From Aurantiochytrium sp. KH105 (Eukaryota > Sar > Bigyra > Thraustochytrida > Thraustochytriidae), in contig BGKB01000043.1 in assembly GCA_003116975.1 (NCBI GenBank), positions 1-64,000 of the forward strand: a stretch of DNA of 64,000 nucleotides, given 5' to 3'. The notes below the pieces were generated by a model, which saw only the letters and a list, made by a program, of their open reading frames with translations, made no database searches and was not told the origin of the DNA. Shown here piece by piece: positions 21,638 to 31,236 of the stretch (position 1 is the first letter of the stretch; each line of letters starts with the position of its first letter). The translations under genes were made by a program, and so were the position numbers.

Positions 21638-24274
21638 ATGGCTGACGAGTCTACGACAAGCGCGGATCAGAGGGTTGCTGCTCAGATGGACCCCGACGCC
21701 GCTCAACAAGGTCGGGATGAAGAGCAGCTGCACAAAGAACACTCTCTTGCAAGCACCGGGCACGACGCTACTACGAGTGCAGATGGTGCAGGAGAAAAAG
21801 AACAAGTTGCAGATCCTGCACTCGCAAGTTACGATCGCGACGATCACGCACTAGACTCCAGCCATCTCTCAAACGAGGTTGCTGCTGTCACTGCTACGGT
21901 TTCGAACGACGAGGCTTATGATAAATCGACGGTAGAGAAGAATGCCAGCAAGAGCGATATTACAACTATTGCCGCTCCACAGGATGCCAACTGCACGCCT
22001 GTCGCAGATCTTTCCAACAAAAATGAGGCAAGCGCTGCCGCCACTAGCATGGGGCATATGTCAAGCCTTGAGCGAGAGGACACTTCGACAAATCCCCAAT
22101 TCATCGACGATGCCGAGATGGACGACCAGCCTATTACGCCTTTGAACGCCAATGATGATGAACTTGCATCAACTCTCAAAGACGCCATCCATGGGAACAA
22201 CGATTCTGTTTCTCCTCTCGAACAGAACTCTCAGATCAACTCTCCGATGTCTAAAGAAGCCGACCAACTGCCTACACAAGTCAATTCTACCGCGTCCTCA
22301 ACAGCCAACGCTGCAGGGGCAGCATTAGCTGAAACAGCTTCTTTGCAGACAACGCCATCGGTCAAGTCCTGCAAGCGCAAATCATCTCGAAAAGTCCTTC
22401 ATGCAGAGTCATTCACCAAACTTGAGGATTCACCAGCGCACCAAATCGACTCGCGACCGCTATCGGAGACCACCTCTCAACCGCCATCAGAGACTGCCTC
22501 GCAATCGCCATCGGAGACCGTCTCGAGGCCGCCATCGACGACTAGCTCGCGATCGCCATCGGTCTCGGAGACCAACTCGCAATTGACTTTTGCAATCCAA
22601 GCAAAAGACACGACGCCATCGCCTGCTCCCTCGCCTTCTCCCAACGCGTACCACAAAGAAGAGAAGGCGATGGTGCGCCCTACACAGCCATCGCGGCAAC
22701 CGCAAGAGCCTGCAGCACCAGCGAGCGAAGAGAGCCAGCTTCAGGAACTCTTTCGTGTCTATGCGAGTGGTCTTGATCTCGTTTTTAGGCGGTATGCCTC
22801 AGCCGTCCTTGTGACAGGAACAACCTTTGAGCACATGGCTGTCGAGGCCGAATGCATGGATTTCGTCAAGTTCTATCGTATGTGCCGAGATTTTGGCGTT
22901 GCGCACGCAAAGGGGCTTTCCCAGGTACAGCTCAAGCATCTCTTTCTGCAAGTGTCTAAAAGAGGCCACGACTACAAAAAGATTGGCTTTCAGCAGTTTC
23001 GCCACGTGCTCGTACTCTGTGCAGAGACGCTTCTCAGTCGCGAGCCATTCGCAGTCCGCTACACGACCCTCGTCTCTCGTGCACGCGCGCTTTTTCACCG
23101 AATGGATCTTGGTGATGACCGACGTGCAATCCTCACCAAGCGCATGCTCGCCTTTGGGGGATTTCATTGCGGCGATGGCAAGCTTGGCGGTCACAAAGAG
23201 GCAGGCATTCCCTCCAAGAACTCCAAAGAGTTCACCTCCTTTGACTATCACCAAGACTTTAGGAGCGTCGACGAGCAGGGACGAACGCTCGGTCTCATTG
23301 ATCTCTTTGGTCGCCCTGGCGAACCTGATACGCCTCCAGCCCCAGCCAAAGGCACACGCAAGTCCCGTATCGCCACGAATGTGGCTAATACACGTGGGCT
23401 TACCATCGTGCAAAATCAGTTTCCTCAAGCGCACGCAACTCGAACAACGCGTCAGAGAATAACTCAATTCATGGAGCACAGACCCACTGTGCGCACGCGC
23501 TCGCACTACCAAGGTGGAGGCTCGCCATCTTTCCAACCCGCGAGTCCAGGTACAAGTCGCATCGACCCGCTTGCAAGAGATCAGAAGAAGCTTCACTGCA
23601 CCAATCCCTACCATCTCAATGCGCGTGAAAAGGCTGCATTGGCGTCTGCACTTGGAATCGCTGTAAATGATCCAGACCTGGAGCAATTCTCCCCTTTGCC
23701 TCAGCACAATCACGTGGACAGCACAGTCGACGAAAATCTTCATGCCCGTGATTACTTTGATGCGAGCAACGACGTGCTCTGGGATAATATTGATTCAGTT
23801 GAGGTACCACGTGGGCAGATTCTTTCCCCGCAAGAGCCATCAACGACACTTCGACCCGTTCTCCCCTTTGAACCACCAAAGCAGCAACCTCAAGACATCC
23901 AAAAGGCGCCCGTGCGTCGCGGGGCTGTATTGGCAACAAGAAAGCCCCGAGCGCCGCCCCCTCGCGCCGGAGCCAAGCCTGCGCCATCCCCTAAAGCGCG
24001 TACTCTTCGGCAGCATCAGCACAAGCACCTGCAGCCACGCAATCCGCAATCTCGTTTGCCCAACGATGGACGTCGAGACGTTCGCTCAAAGCAACGCCCA
24101 CATCAGCGCCAGCAAAAGCCCAAACAATACCAACATCAACCTCGCGCCATGATGCGTGGGAACCTTGCCAACGGCGCAAACTACTCGAGTGCACACATGG
24201 GAAAGGTGCCTTCACCGCTGAATCGTCGACGTCCAGAAACACTGAACAAACGTCGAGCAAATCAGGATGTCTAA
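21638..24274 (+). CDS. Large disordered protein with TPPP/p25-alpha-like domain
   Basis: Predicted 878 residues from the ATG that opens an acidic Ser/Thr/Asp-rich stretch. Upstream in-frame codons look non-coding. Residues about 1-360 are low-complexity and include an 8-residue repeat (S-x-x-P-S-E-T-x, about 270-315). Residues about 370-467 form the only folded-looking segment: an FRRYAS start, a FVKFYRMCRDFGV segment, and IGFQQFRHVLVL at its end. This order matches p25-alpha/TPPP domains, EF-hand-derived modules that bind tubulin in TPPP proteins. The similarity is by eye and moderate. The C-terminal 350 residues are Pro/Gln/Arg-rich and strongly basic, suiting a nucleic-acid or microtubule contact. 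It points towards the desaturase gene, with about 300 bp between the two stops. A cytoskeletal role is inference. Confidence 0.75.
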   Translation: MADESTTSADQRVAAQMDPDAAQQGRDEEQLHKEHSLASTGHDATTSADGAGEKEQVADPALASYDRDDHALDSSHLSNEVAAVTATVSNDEAYDKSTVEKNASKSDITTIAAPQDANCTPVADLSNKNEASAAATSMGHMSSLEREDTSTNPQFIDDAEMDDQPITPLNANDDELASTLKDAIHGNNDSVSPLEQNSQINSPMSKEADQLPTQVNSTASSTANAAGAALAETASLQTTPSVKSCKRKSSRKVLHAESFTKLEDSPAHQIDSRPLSETTSQPPSETASQSPSETVSRPPSTTSSRSPSVSETNSQLTFAIQAKDTTPSPAPSPSPNAYHKEEKAMVRPTQPSRQPQEPAAPASEESQLQELFRVYASGLDLVFRRYASAVLVTGTTFEHMAVEAECMDFVKFYRMCRDFGVAHAKGLSQVQLKHLFLQVSKRGHDYKKIGFQQFRHVLVLCAETLLSREPFAVRYTTLVSRARALFHRMDLGDDRRAILTKRMLAFGGFHCGDGKLGGHKEAGIPSKNSKEFTSFDYHQDFRSVDEQGRTLGLIDLFGRPGEPDTPPAPAKGTRKSRIATNVANTRGLTIVQNQFPQAHATRTTRQRITQFMEHRPTVRTRSHYQGGGSPSFQPASPGTSRIDPLARDQKKLHCTNPYHLNAREKAALASALGIAVNDPDLEQFSPLPQHNHVDSTVDENLHARDYFDASNDVLWDNIDSVEVPRGQILSPQEPSTTLRPVLPFEPPKQQPQDIQKAPVRRGAVLATRKPRAPPPRAGAKPAPSPKARTLRQHQHKHLQPRNPQSRLPNDGRRDVRSKQRPHQRQQKPKQYQHQPRAMMRGNLANGANYSSAHMGKVPSPLNRRRPETLNKRRANQDV
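22447..22580 (+). repeat. 24-bp coding tandem repeat
   Basis: About five degenerate 24-bp units encode 8-residue S-R/Q-x-P-S-E-T-x blocks inside the TPPP-like gene. The last unit carries a short in-frame insertion. Confidence 0.85.
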
Positions 24275-24577
24275 GCGCAGGCCAAAGGTCCATTGAAGAT
24301 CTGGGGCAGTTCTATACCGCTGTTGCGGTCCGGGCCAGAGTATATTACAACGCATGAGCGACTGGCATCTATTATTTGCATGCGATGCAAATGTCCGAAC
24401 GACTCGCAGCCCTTGTCGTGAGCCTTTCCAACAAGCGTTTGCTTGTCCTGTGTTGCACGTCTCGATGACACCGAGCAGACGCAAAGTCGCATGACGAAAA
24501 TGACCTTGGCACATGGCCGTTTAGTTGACGAGGACACAGAAATATTCATTTTCACAATAAGATTTAGACTTGTATTT
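24275..24577. other. Convergent intergenic spacer
   Basis: About 300 bp between the stop codons of the TPPP-like gene and the desaturase. It must hold both 3' ends. I see no other feature. Confidence 0.6.
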
Positions 24578-25951
24578 CTAGTCAACCTTGAGCGTCTTGT
24601 CAATGCCACCATTCTGAGCATAGTGGCGTCCAACCTCGTGAAGGTTTCCCAAGGTCATCTTCCATGCCGTCAAGTACGACACCTTCTCGTACTCGAGACC
24701 GTGCGTCTCGCAGAATTGGGTCAGACGGCGGGAAACCTCTGGCTGGTGAAACTGTGGCATCTGGGGCCACAAATGATGAATCACCTGGCAATTGAGGTAA
24801 CCCATGATCCAATCGACGGGCCAAAATCCAGGGTCAATGTCAACTGTATGCTCGAGCGCATAACGCAGCCACGACTTGTGCACGTCGCGCTCCACCACGT
24901 CCTTATGAGTGTGCGAGAGCGAAAAGTGCCCAAAGAGGTACATGCCGCTCACCCACATTGAAGCCCAGTAACCAATCATGTAGCTGCTCAGCAGACTCCA
25001 GCCAGTGCATTGCTGCACGAGCAGCGTGCGCACGATGTGCGAAGAAAGCATGTAGAGACCCTCTTCCCACAGGCCGTTGCGCAGAACATGACGGGGATGC
25101 AGCAAGCCCAACCAAAACCACATGACAAAGACGCCGCTGGTCAGCGGAAGAAAGGTAAAGGCCTGCACGCGCGCCCACATGGGCAGCATGGGTGTCCTGA
25201 ACTTGGACTTTTCGACAGCCGTCTTGAAGAACGAGACCACAGGCGCGGTGTCAATGTCCAAGTCGTGCCCCACCTTTTGCGTCGCACTGTGATGCTTGTT
25301 GTGCATGACACGCCACAGGTGACCAGAAGTTCCGAGGCCAAAGCCAATAAGCACGTGCTGAATGCGATGGCCGAGCCAGACGGAGTCGACGAGCGACCCG
25401 TGGCCGGCCTCGTGCTGGAGCCAGCCGCAACGTCCACCAAAAAGACCGTGCAACAGGACGGCTGTCACCGTGTATCCCTGCGAGAACGCGTACAGGCCGA
25501 GTACAAAGAGGACGACAAGCTCGGCTGCACGCATGAACGCATGCTTTTTGCTCGTCTGAAAAAAACCATCTGCCTTGAGCTGCTCTTCGAATTCGACAAA
25601 GGCACGATTGATTTTGCCTTCCTCGCTGTCCTCGGAAATGGACTGCCCAGGCTGAATCTTGCATTGCGGCTCGCGCTTTGGCAGCGACTTGAGGATCAGA
25701 TTGGCCTTTTTGCTTCGCAGGTGAAAGGCCTTGTACATTTCGGTCGCATCTGCTCCCGTGTTGGCCAGTCCGTATCGAATCACCGATCCTCCCGGATGCC
25801 TCCGCATAAAGTTCGTCACATCGTACTCGACGTTATCGATGAGCACCCACTGTTTCTCTTGCTCCTCGGCTTCCGCGCCGCCGACACCTCGGAGCTTCCC
25901 CGTCGCCGGTGTCGCCCCGCCGCGCTGGTCCTGCTGGGCGCCGCGCCCCAT
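24578..25951 (-). CDS. Cytochrome b5-fused front-end fatty acid desaturase, delta-6 type
   Basis: Membrane di-iron desaturase that introduces a cis double bond between an existing one and the carboxyl end in polyunsaturated fatty acid synthesis, using electrons from its own cytochrome b5 domain; expected in the ER. The chosen ATG gives 457 residues, a normal length. The b5 domain has HPGG at 52-55. Histidine boxes are HEAGH (180-184), HNKHH (217-221) and QVIHH (389-393). The first residue of the third box is Gln, as in front-end desaturases. QVIHH rather than QIEHH, together with the flanking YLNCQVIHHLWP and QPEVSRR segments, recalls the acyl-CoA-type delta-6 enzymes of Ostreococcus-like green algae. 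Hydrophobic spans lie near 143-175, 196-210, 262-285 and 303-345. Delta-6 regiospecificity is inferred from this resemblance; delta-5 or delta-8 remains possible. Confidence 0.93.
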   Translation of the reverse strand: MGRGAQQDQRGGATPATGKLRGVGGAEAEEQEKQWVLIDNVEYDVTNFMRRHPGGSVIRYGLANTGADATEMYKAFHLRSKKANLILKSLPKREPQCKIQPGQSISEDSEEGKINRAFVEFEEQLKADGFFQTSKKHAFMRAAELVVLFVLGLYAFSQGYTVTAVLLHGLFGGRCGWLQHEAGHGSLVDSVWLGHRIQHVLIGFGLGTSGHLWRVMHNKHHSATQKVGHDLDIDTAPVVSFFKTAVEKSKFRTPMLPMWARVQAFTFLPLTSGVFVMWFWLGLLHPRHVLRNGLWEEGLYMLSSHIVRTLLVQQCTGWSLLSSYMIGYWASMWVSGMYLFGHFSLSHTHKDVVERDVHKSWLRYALEHTVDIDPGFWPVDWIMGYLNCQVIHHLWPQMPQFHQPEVSRRLTQFCETHGLEYEKVSYLTAWKMTLGNLHEVGRHYAQNGGIDKTLKVD

Positions 25952-28480
25952 CTTTCTTCTTTCTGTTGCTTCTTCTCCTCCTCCTCGTCGCTTCGACACA
26001 ACCCCACCTAGCTCGCCTCGTGCGTTTGGCAAATTGTAGGTCTGCGTTTCTTCTTCTTCTCGAGCCCGTCCCTCGAGTGAGTCGAGCGCCCAAAGCGTTT
26101 TTGCCTCGCGCTCAATCAGTCGATCGAATCGTCGTGCCCGAGTTCTTCTGTTCGCCCCTCCCCCGTACGCGCCGGGACCTCGCGCGCGTGTCCCCTCCTC
26201 CGAGATCGATCGATCGAGTCGCCTCGCCTCGCGCGTGCATTCATACAAACATACGAATAATGTGAATGTGAAGTGACACCATCATCCATCCATCCACCTG
26301 TCCCTGCCTCCCGCTCCCTTAGACCGATCGATCCATCCGTCGATCAGTCAATCGATCAGTCCCCGTCGCACCCACCTTCTCTCGCGCCGCGTCTGAAGTA
26401 CCGCGGCGCGGGCCTCGCTCCCGGCGGCGCTGGGTGCGTCGCGCGCCGCGAAGGCTCGAGAAGCAGGGCCGCGCGGTGTCGGCCGCGGCCGCGCGCATTA
26501 CAGCGCGATGACGAAGCCGCTGATGTCATCGCCGCAGCCTGTGCTTTGCGCGCTCTTGGAACTTTGGCGGGCGCTTGCTTGCTTGCTGCTGCTGCTTGCT
26601 GACGTGAGCACACCCGGGCGGCAACAACCGAGTGCTCTTCGAGGTTTTGGCTTTGACGTCACATGTCAATGAATGAAGAAAAGCCAAGCTAGGCAGGGTT
26701 TGCGAGCGCCGGTAGGTGGGTGGGTGGATGGATGGACGCATGGATGGATGGGCCACCGAGGCGCGATGGCGGCTGCAACCTCGACTGCGAGCGAAGGCCG
26801 GCGCGACAGCGACATGCGAGCAGCACAGGAGTTGAGACGTCAGGGTTGGTCGGGTGAATCGAACGGAGAAGAAGGCTCAGCTACTCTTGGTTGACGTTAC
26901 GCGAGCGATTCTCGTGAGAAATAGGAGCGTATACAAACGCAAGCGAGCATGAGCGGGAGCAAACGTAGTGACAGGACCGCAGAGTGATTGTGTCCCGAAG
27001 GCGATGAAGAACTACACGCGAGCGACCGACAGACACATGAATGTCCGCGCCGGATTTGGCATCTCCGGCTCCTTCTCCGCCCGGCGTTTGAGAAGCTATG
27101 CTGTGGCCGGTACGAATCGGTGTGGTCGGTAAGAATCGCAGCTCCAAAGGAGTGACGGGACCAGGAGCGAAGACCTGAGCGCGGTCTGACCTGATCCAAA
27201 ATCGGAAGGATGTGTCGGAGCAGCCAGTCAGTAAGCATGCCATAGCACGCCGCCAGTGGTGATCATGAAAATTTCTCTCTGACGAGAGAAGCTGGCCATT
27301 GCGAAACATTTTTGCAGCTGGCTGCCTGCAGATGCTTCAAAATTAATAAAGGGGTGGGTGACTGCTAGTATAACACCCGAACTTCGCGTGCAGCCCCCCC
27401 TCCCTGTCCTTATTACACGACCCATTCGACCCTGCAGAACTTTTTGGCTCAATGCAGATGAGATGAGGAGAAGCCCACGCACGGTCTTACCTTGATGTTG
27501 CTGCACATTATATATGGCCTTGGATGACGATTGACGACTGACCAGAATTCGATCGTATGCTACCATCGTGATCCGTCATTTAGAGATGTAGAACTGGCGC
27601 ATTGCGTGGAAACGAGACTTGTGTCTTGAAAACCATTTTGTCTCGCGCCTTTGAATGCAAGCGACTAGCAAAGCATGGGCTGCTGATTTTCTCCGCGTCT
27701 ATCTGCAAAGAAGCAAAGTATGGGCTAGCGAATCTGCCTTCAAAGAAGCAAAGTTTGGGCTACCAGCAAACAAATGATGTGCCCATTTACGAATGCCTTG
27801 AAAAGCAACGCATTTGGCATCATAGAAACGGGAAAGTCTTGACCTTCAAAAGCAGCAAGGGTTTTCGAGGACAGAACAAAATAGATTTTTCACCCCTGCG
27901 AAGAACTGGAAAAAATGGAGGTGGAAAGTTCTGATACCATCTATCGCATCTGGACAGAGGAGTTTATCGAACGACGGTAGAATCAAGCTCATAATGCAAA
28001 AGCAAGCAACAGCGATCGCCCTTCGTCTATGCAGCGAATTCTTCTGCCAACGCACTCAATTTGCACAACAAGACCATAAAGGCTGGTTCCGTTGTTCCTC
28101 CAAGAAGGCTTTTCCTGCTCCTGTGCTGGCTAGCGCCGTGATGTCTCTCCTGAGAAACGAGCCCGCGCCCAGCCTTGGCTGACCCAGCGCTCGGCTTATT
28201 GTCGAGACAGCTCTCAGCTCCACCGGTGACGTGGCCATCTCGCCGCACGCCGCCACGCTCTTGGCGACGTTGTGAAGACCGTGCTCATAAAGGCAGGCAA
28301 ACAGAACCGGCTGCGCCTCACCAAGAAGCACAAGCTGGAGAAGGCGAGCAAAGACGCAAGAGACGGCGCAAGACGCGGGCCGACGGGGCTCGGCAGCACG
28401 CCCAAGAGCTGACGTTCGCTGTGGCGCGAAGCGAAGGCCGCCAGGTGAGCACGCGAAGCGAAAGAACGAGACAGGATAAC
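25952..28480. other. Divergent intergenic region, desaturase to DUF726 gene
   Basis: About 2.5 kb between divergent starts. It holds short GATC and CATC tetranucleotide runs (about 26195-26360), a GATG/GGTG run near 26715-26750, and a small 36-43-bp repeat at 27668. Many short frames exist, but none has a recognisable motif. A CAG/GTGAGC splice-donor-like sequence lies at about 28441-28449, so an upstream non-coding exon of the DUF726 gene is possible. Confidence 0.55.
27668..27762. repeat. Short direct repeat, three copies
   Basis: AGCAAAGYWTGGGCT-type sequence occurs at 27668, 27711 and 27747. The last two copies share a longer CAAAGAAGCAAAG lead-in. Confidence 0.75.
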
Positions 28481-30826
28481 ATGCGGCATGGCGAAAGCGA
28501 CGACGCCTACGCGTCCATGCCGTCTCGCGACGAAGACGACGTTTCGGGCGAGATGAATACCGCGGGTCCCATGAGCACGAGCCGACAAGACCCCGGAGCA
28601 GGCATCGATAATGATGACGATGACGAAGAGGAGCTCGTTTGGGAGGCAGACGCCCAAGGTCAGACTTCGACTGAAGCCACGTCTGCAGCCAAGTCCAACG
28701 CTGCCCCGCCTTCAGCCCCAGCGCCTCCAGCTTCTTCAACGCAGCAAGCACCGCAACCGGGTCCTAAAGCCTCGACTGTGCAGGCCGGCACAAGACGCGT
28801 GAGCATTGGATGGCTTCCTGAGCAAGATGATCGCATGAAGATCTCGCTCGCCGGCCTCGTGTCGTCCGTGGGTCTCAACCGTGACAAGATGCTCTCCACC
28901 AACGATGGCGGCCCCACCAAGGAAGACAACGAATGGCTTGACAAGTACCTCGACCTCGTCATCAGTCACGTGCTCACCCTCTCCAAAGACGTCAAACCTG
29001 GAATCCTTCCGCTTGCCGTCATCGACTCGGACCCGGCGCCTCTTGCCCAAGTGTGGAACGAAACGGTCGACGAAGCTGACCGTGAGAGAGCATTTGGCGA
29101 GCTATTTGCGCAGAGCATCCTCTTTATCGGCGCAGAGTCCAAGACTACTGCTCGTCGCTACGATGCGCGAACGCATCGCTGTCTGCGACTTGTGAGCAAG
29201 TATCTCAACCTCTCGCGCGCGTGCATTGACGAGTACGAGGAGATGATTGCCGGGCTGGTGACTGCCAGTGCCGAGCAAGAGGCCGAGGCAGCAAAGCAAA
29301 ACAAGGAACTCGACGAAGAGGCCAAAAAGGAAAAGTCTCGCGCCCGGACCTGGCGCAATATCAAGGTGGGCTCGGCAGCCGCACTCGGCGCAGTTGCTGT
29401 GGGTGTCACGGGCGGACTTGCGCTCCCGGCCATCGGGGCGAGTCTTGCTACGTTTGGCGGCGTGGCGGCCACCACTGGAGCCTTTGTGGCAAGCGCAAGC
29501 GGCACGGCCCTCTTTACGACGCTCTTTACCGCGCAAGGTCTTCGCATTACAGGCTACAAGATGTCAAAACGTATTGCAGCCAACCTTGATGAGTTCGAAT
29601 TCCGTGACGTCCCGCGTGAGGCTGGTGCTCGTCGCGCTGGCACAGGTCTTCACGTCTCAATTCTTGTGAGCGGATGGGCTGCGGACGAAGCGCGCGCCAT
29701 TAAACTCCGCGACAAGCGAAGAAACGAGGCTCTGGCACAGCAAGTTGAGAGTGCGACAGACACCAATGATCTTGCAAAGGACCTGGACGCTGTGGACATT
29801 TCCGAAAAGGCACCTGCTGCTGGAGTCGCCGCCGACGACATCACGCAAGAAGCGCAACCCGCTCCCAAAACAGACTCAGGTAAAGCCGCAAAGCCTGAGC
29901 AGCAAGAGCAGCAGCTGCAGCCCAACGAGGAGCAGCAGGCACCCGGCGACGACGCGGTTAGCGTGGCAGCCGCCGCGTCCAAAGCCGCTGCAGAGGCGGC
30001 CAAAGCCGCGGACGAAGGCGAAGCGACGCACCCCGACGCGGCCAGCGCACCCGTTCAAGAAGATGGCCCCATCGCCAAAGGCGAACTGCAGTCCGCAGAA
30101 TGGATTTCCGTGGCTGGCAAATTTCGCCCTGAGCTCGGCGAGACCTTTCACCTCGTGTGGGAGACCAAGATTCTCAAGGACGTGTCCACCTCGCTAAAGC
30201 GCTTCGCCATCGACAAGGCTGTAGGCAAGGCCGTTTCCGAGACACTTGCTCACACCACGCTCGCGGCTCTCATGTCGGCAATTGCCTGGCCCTCGTTCGT
30301 GGTCGGGGCAACCAACTACATTGACAACTCTTTTAGTGTTGCATCGAACCGAGCCAAGATCGCGGGCGAAGAGCTTGCGCGAGCCATTCTCAGTGGTGCT
30401 CACGGCCAGCGGCCTGTGACACTCGTTGGCTACTGTCTCGGCGGTCTCGTCATCTTTCACTGCCTGCAGTATCTGGTTGCCAAGAAAAAGTCGCTCATGC
30501 CCAACCGACCGCAGGTGGATGGTCTCGTGCTGGACGTTATCATTCTCGGGGCGCCCATCACGGCCGGTGCTGACCAGTGGCGGCAGATCCGCAGCATTGT
30601 TAGCGGCAATCTTGTGAATGGCTACAGCCCAAGCGACTGGATCCTTGCTGTGCTTTACCGCTCGACTTCCCTCTCCGTGTCCCGCATTTCGGGCTTGTAC
30701 ACTGTCGACTGTCCTGGCGTGACCAACATTGACGTCAGTAGCGTCGCCAAGACACAGGTCGACTACTATAGCCATCTGGACGAGTGCATGGACCTCATCA
30801 AAAAGTTCTCCTCGCCAACGCCCTGA
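28481..30826 (+). CDS. TMCO4/DUF726-family alpha/beta-hydrolase-like membrane protein
   Basis: Predicted 781 residues from the ATG opening an acidic N-terminus (MRHGES). The middle carries a Gly/Ala-rich hydrophobic segment (about 295-353), probably membrane-associated, as in TMCO4 and yeast Mil1 relatives. An Ala/Glu/Gln-rich linker follows (about 440-530). The C-terminal third has the family core: a VTLVGYCLGGLV elbow (about 647-658), DVIILGAP, VSGNLVNGYSPSDW, VLYRST, and a DYYSHLDECMDLI end. DUF726 relatives normally have Ser in the G-x-S-x-G elbow. Here it is Cys652, with the flanking glycines kept. Cys can act as a nucleophile in some alpha/beta hydrolases, so this may be a variant enzyme rather than a dead one. 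Substrate unknown; a lipid is plausible. Confidence 0.88.
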   Translation: MRHGESDDAYASMPSRDEDDVSGEMNTAGPMSTSRQDPGAGIDNDDDDEEELVWEADAQGQTSTEATSAAKSNAAPPSAPAPPASSTQQAPQPGPKASTVQAGTRRVSIGWLPEQDDRMKISLAGLVSSVGLNRDKMLSTNDGGPTKEDNEWLDKYLDLVISHVLTLSKDVKPGILPLAVIDSDPAPLAQVWNETVDEADRERAFGELFAQSILFIGAESKTTARRYDARTHRCLRLVSKYLNLSRACIDEYEEMIAGLVTASAEQEAEAAKQNKELDEEAKKEKSRARTWRNIKVGSAAALGAVAVGVTGGLALPAIGASLATFGGVAATTGAFVASASGTALFTTLFTAQGLRITGYKMSKRIAANLDEFEFRDVPREAGARRAGTGLHVSILVSGWAADEARAIKLRDKRRNEALAQQVESATDTNDLAKDLDAVDISEKAPAAGVAADDITQEAQPAPKTDSGKAAKPEQQEQQLQPNEEQQAPGDDAVSVAAAASKAAAEAAKAADEGEATHPDAASAPVQEDGPIAKGELQSAEWISVAGKFRPELGETFHLVWETKILKDVSTSLKRFAIDKAVGKAVSETLAHTTLAALMSAIAWPSFVVGATNYIDNSFSVASNRAKIAGEELARAILSGAHGQRPVTLVGYCLGGLVIFHCLQYLVAKKKSLMPNRPQVDGLVLDVIILGAPITAGADQWRQIRSIVSGNLVNGYSPSDWILAVLYRSTSLSVSRISGLYTVDCPGVTNIDVSSVAKTQVDYYSHLDECMDLIKKFSSPTP

Positions 30827-31236
30827 ACATCCTTATGTCTGCATGCCTTGTACTCACATCACATCACATCACATCACATCCCTCACTGTCAGTAGCAAAG
30901 CAACTAACTGATTGGCCGATTTTTTTAAAGAACAATTTGTGCTTCTTTTTCATCATCGTTGCCGTTACTTTCGTTCTTGTTTCCCCTTTACGTTCACGGC
31001 AAATCGGGACCATGTTTCAACACGTATTGCTGCTAGTTTGTGAAAACACGGTCGCTCTCCTCGATTCAAGATGCGAATTTCACGCTTCCATTTTTACATT
31101 TTTGCTGAGTGACAACGCCCTCTTTTCCCAGTACAATCAAATTCAGGTTTGCTGTCAAGCTTTTTGAAAGTCCACCTTTTCGACGACCAAGCAGACAGAC
31201 CCCACCGAAGCAAGATATTTTTTTTTACTATTATTA
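30827..31236. other. Convergent intergenic spacer
   Basis: About 410 bp between the stops of the DUF726 gene and the 4EHP-like gene. It is AT-richer than its flanks, with an (ACATC)n pentanucleotide run at about 30853-30881. No gene seen. Confidence 0.6.
30853..30881. repeat. (CATCA)n pentanucleotide array
   Basis: About five 5-bp units just downstream of the DUF726 gene stop codon. Confidence 0.88.

Noticed and set aside
25010-26011. 333-codon plus-strand frame over the desaturase
   Set aside because: Lies wholly antisense to the desaturase with its conserved histidine boxes. No recognisable motif of its own.
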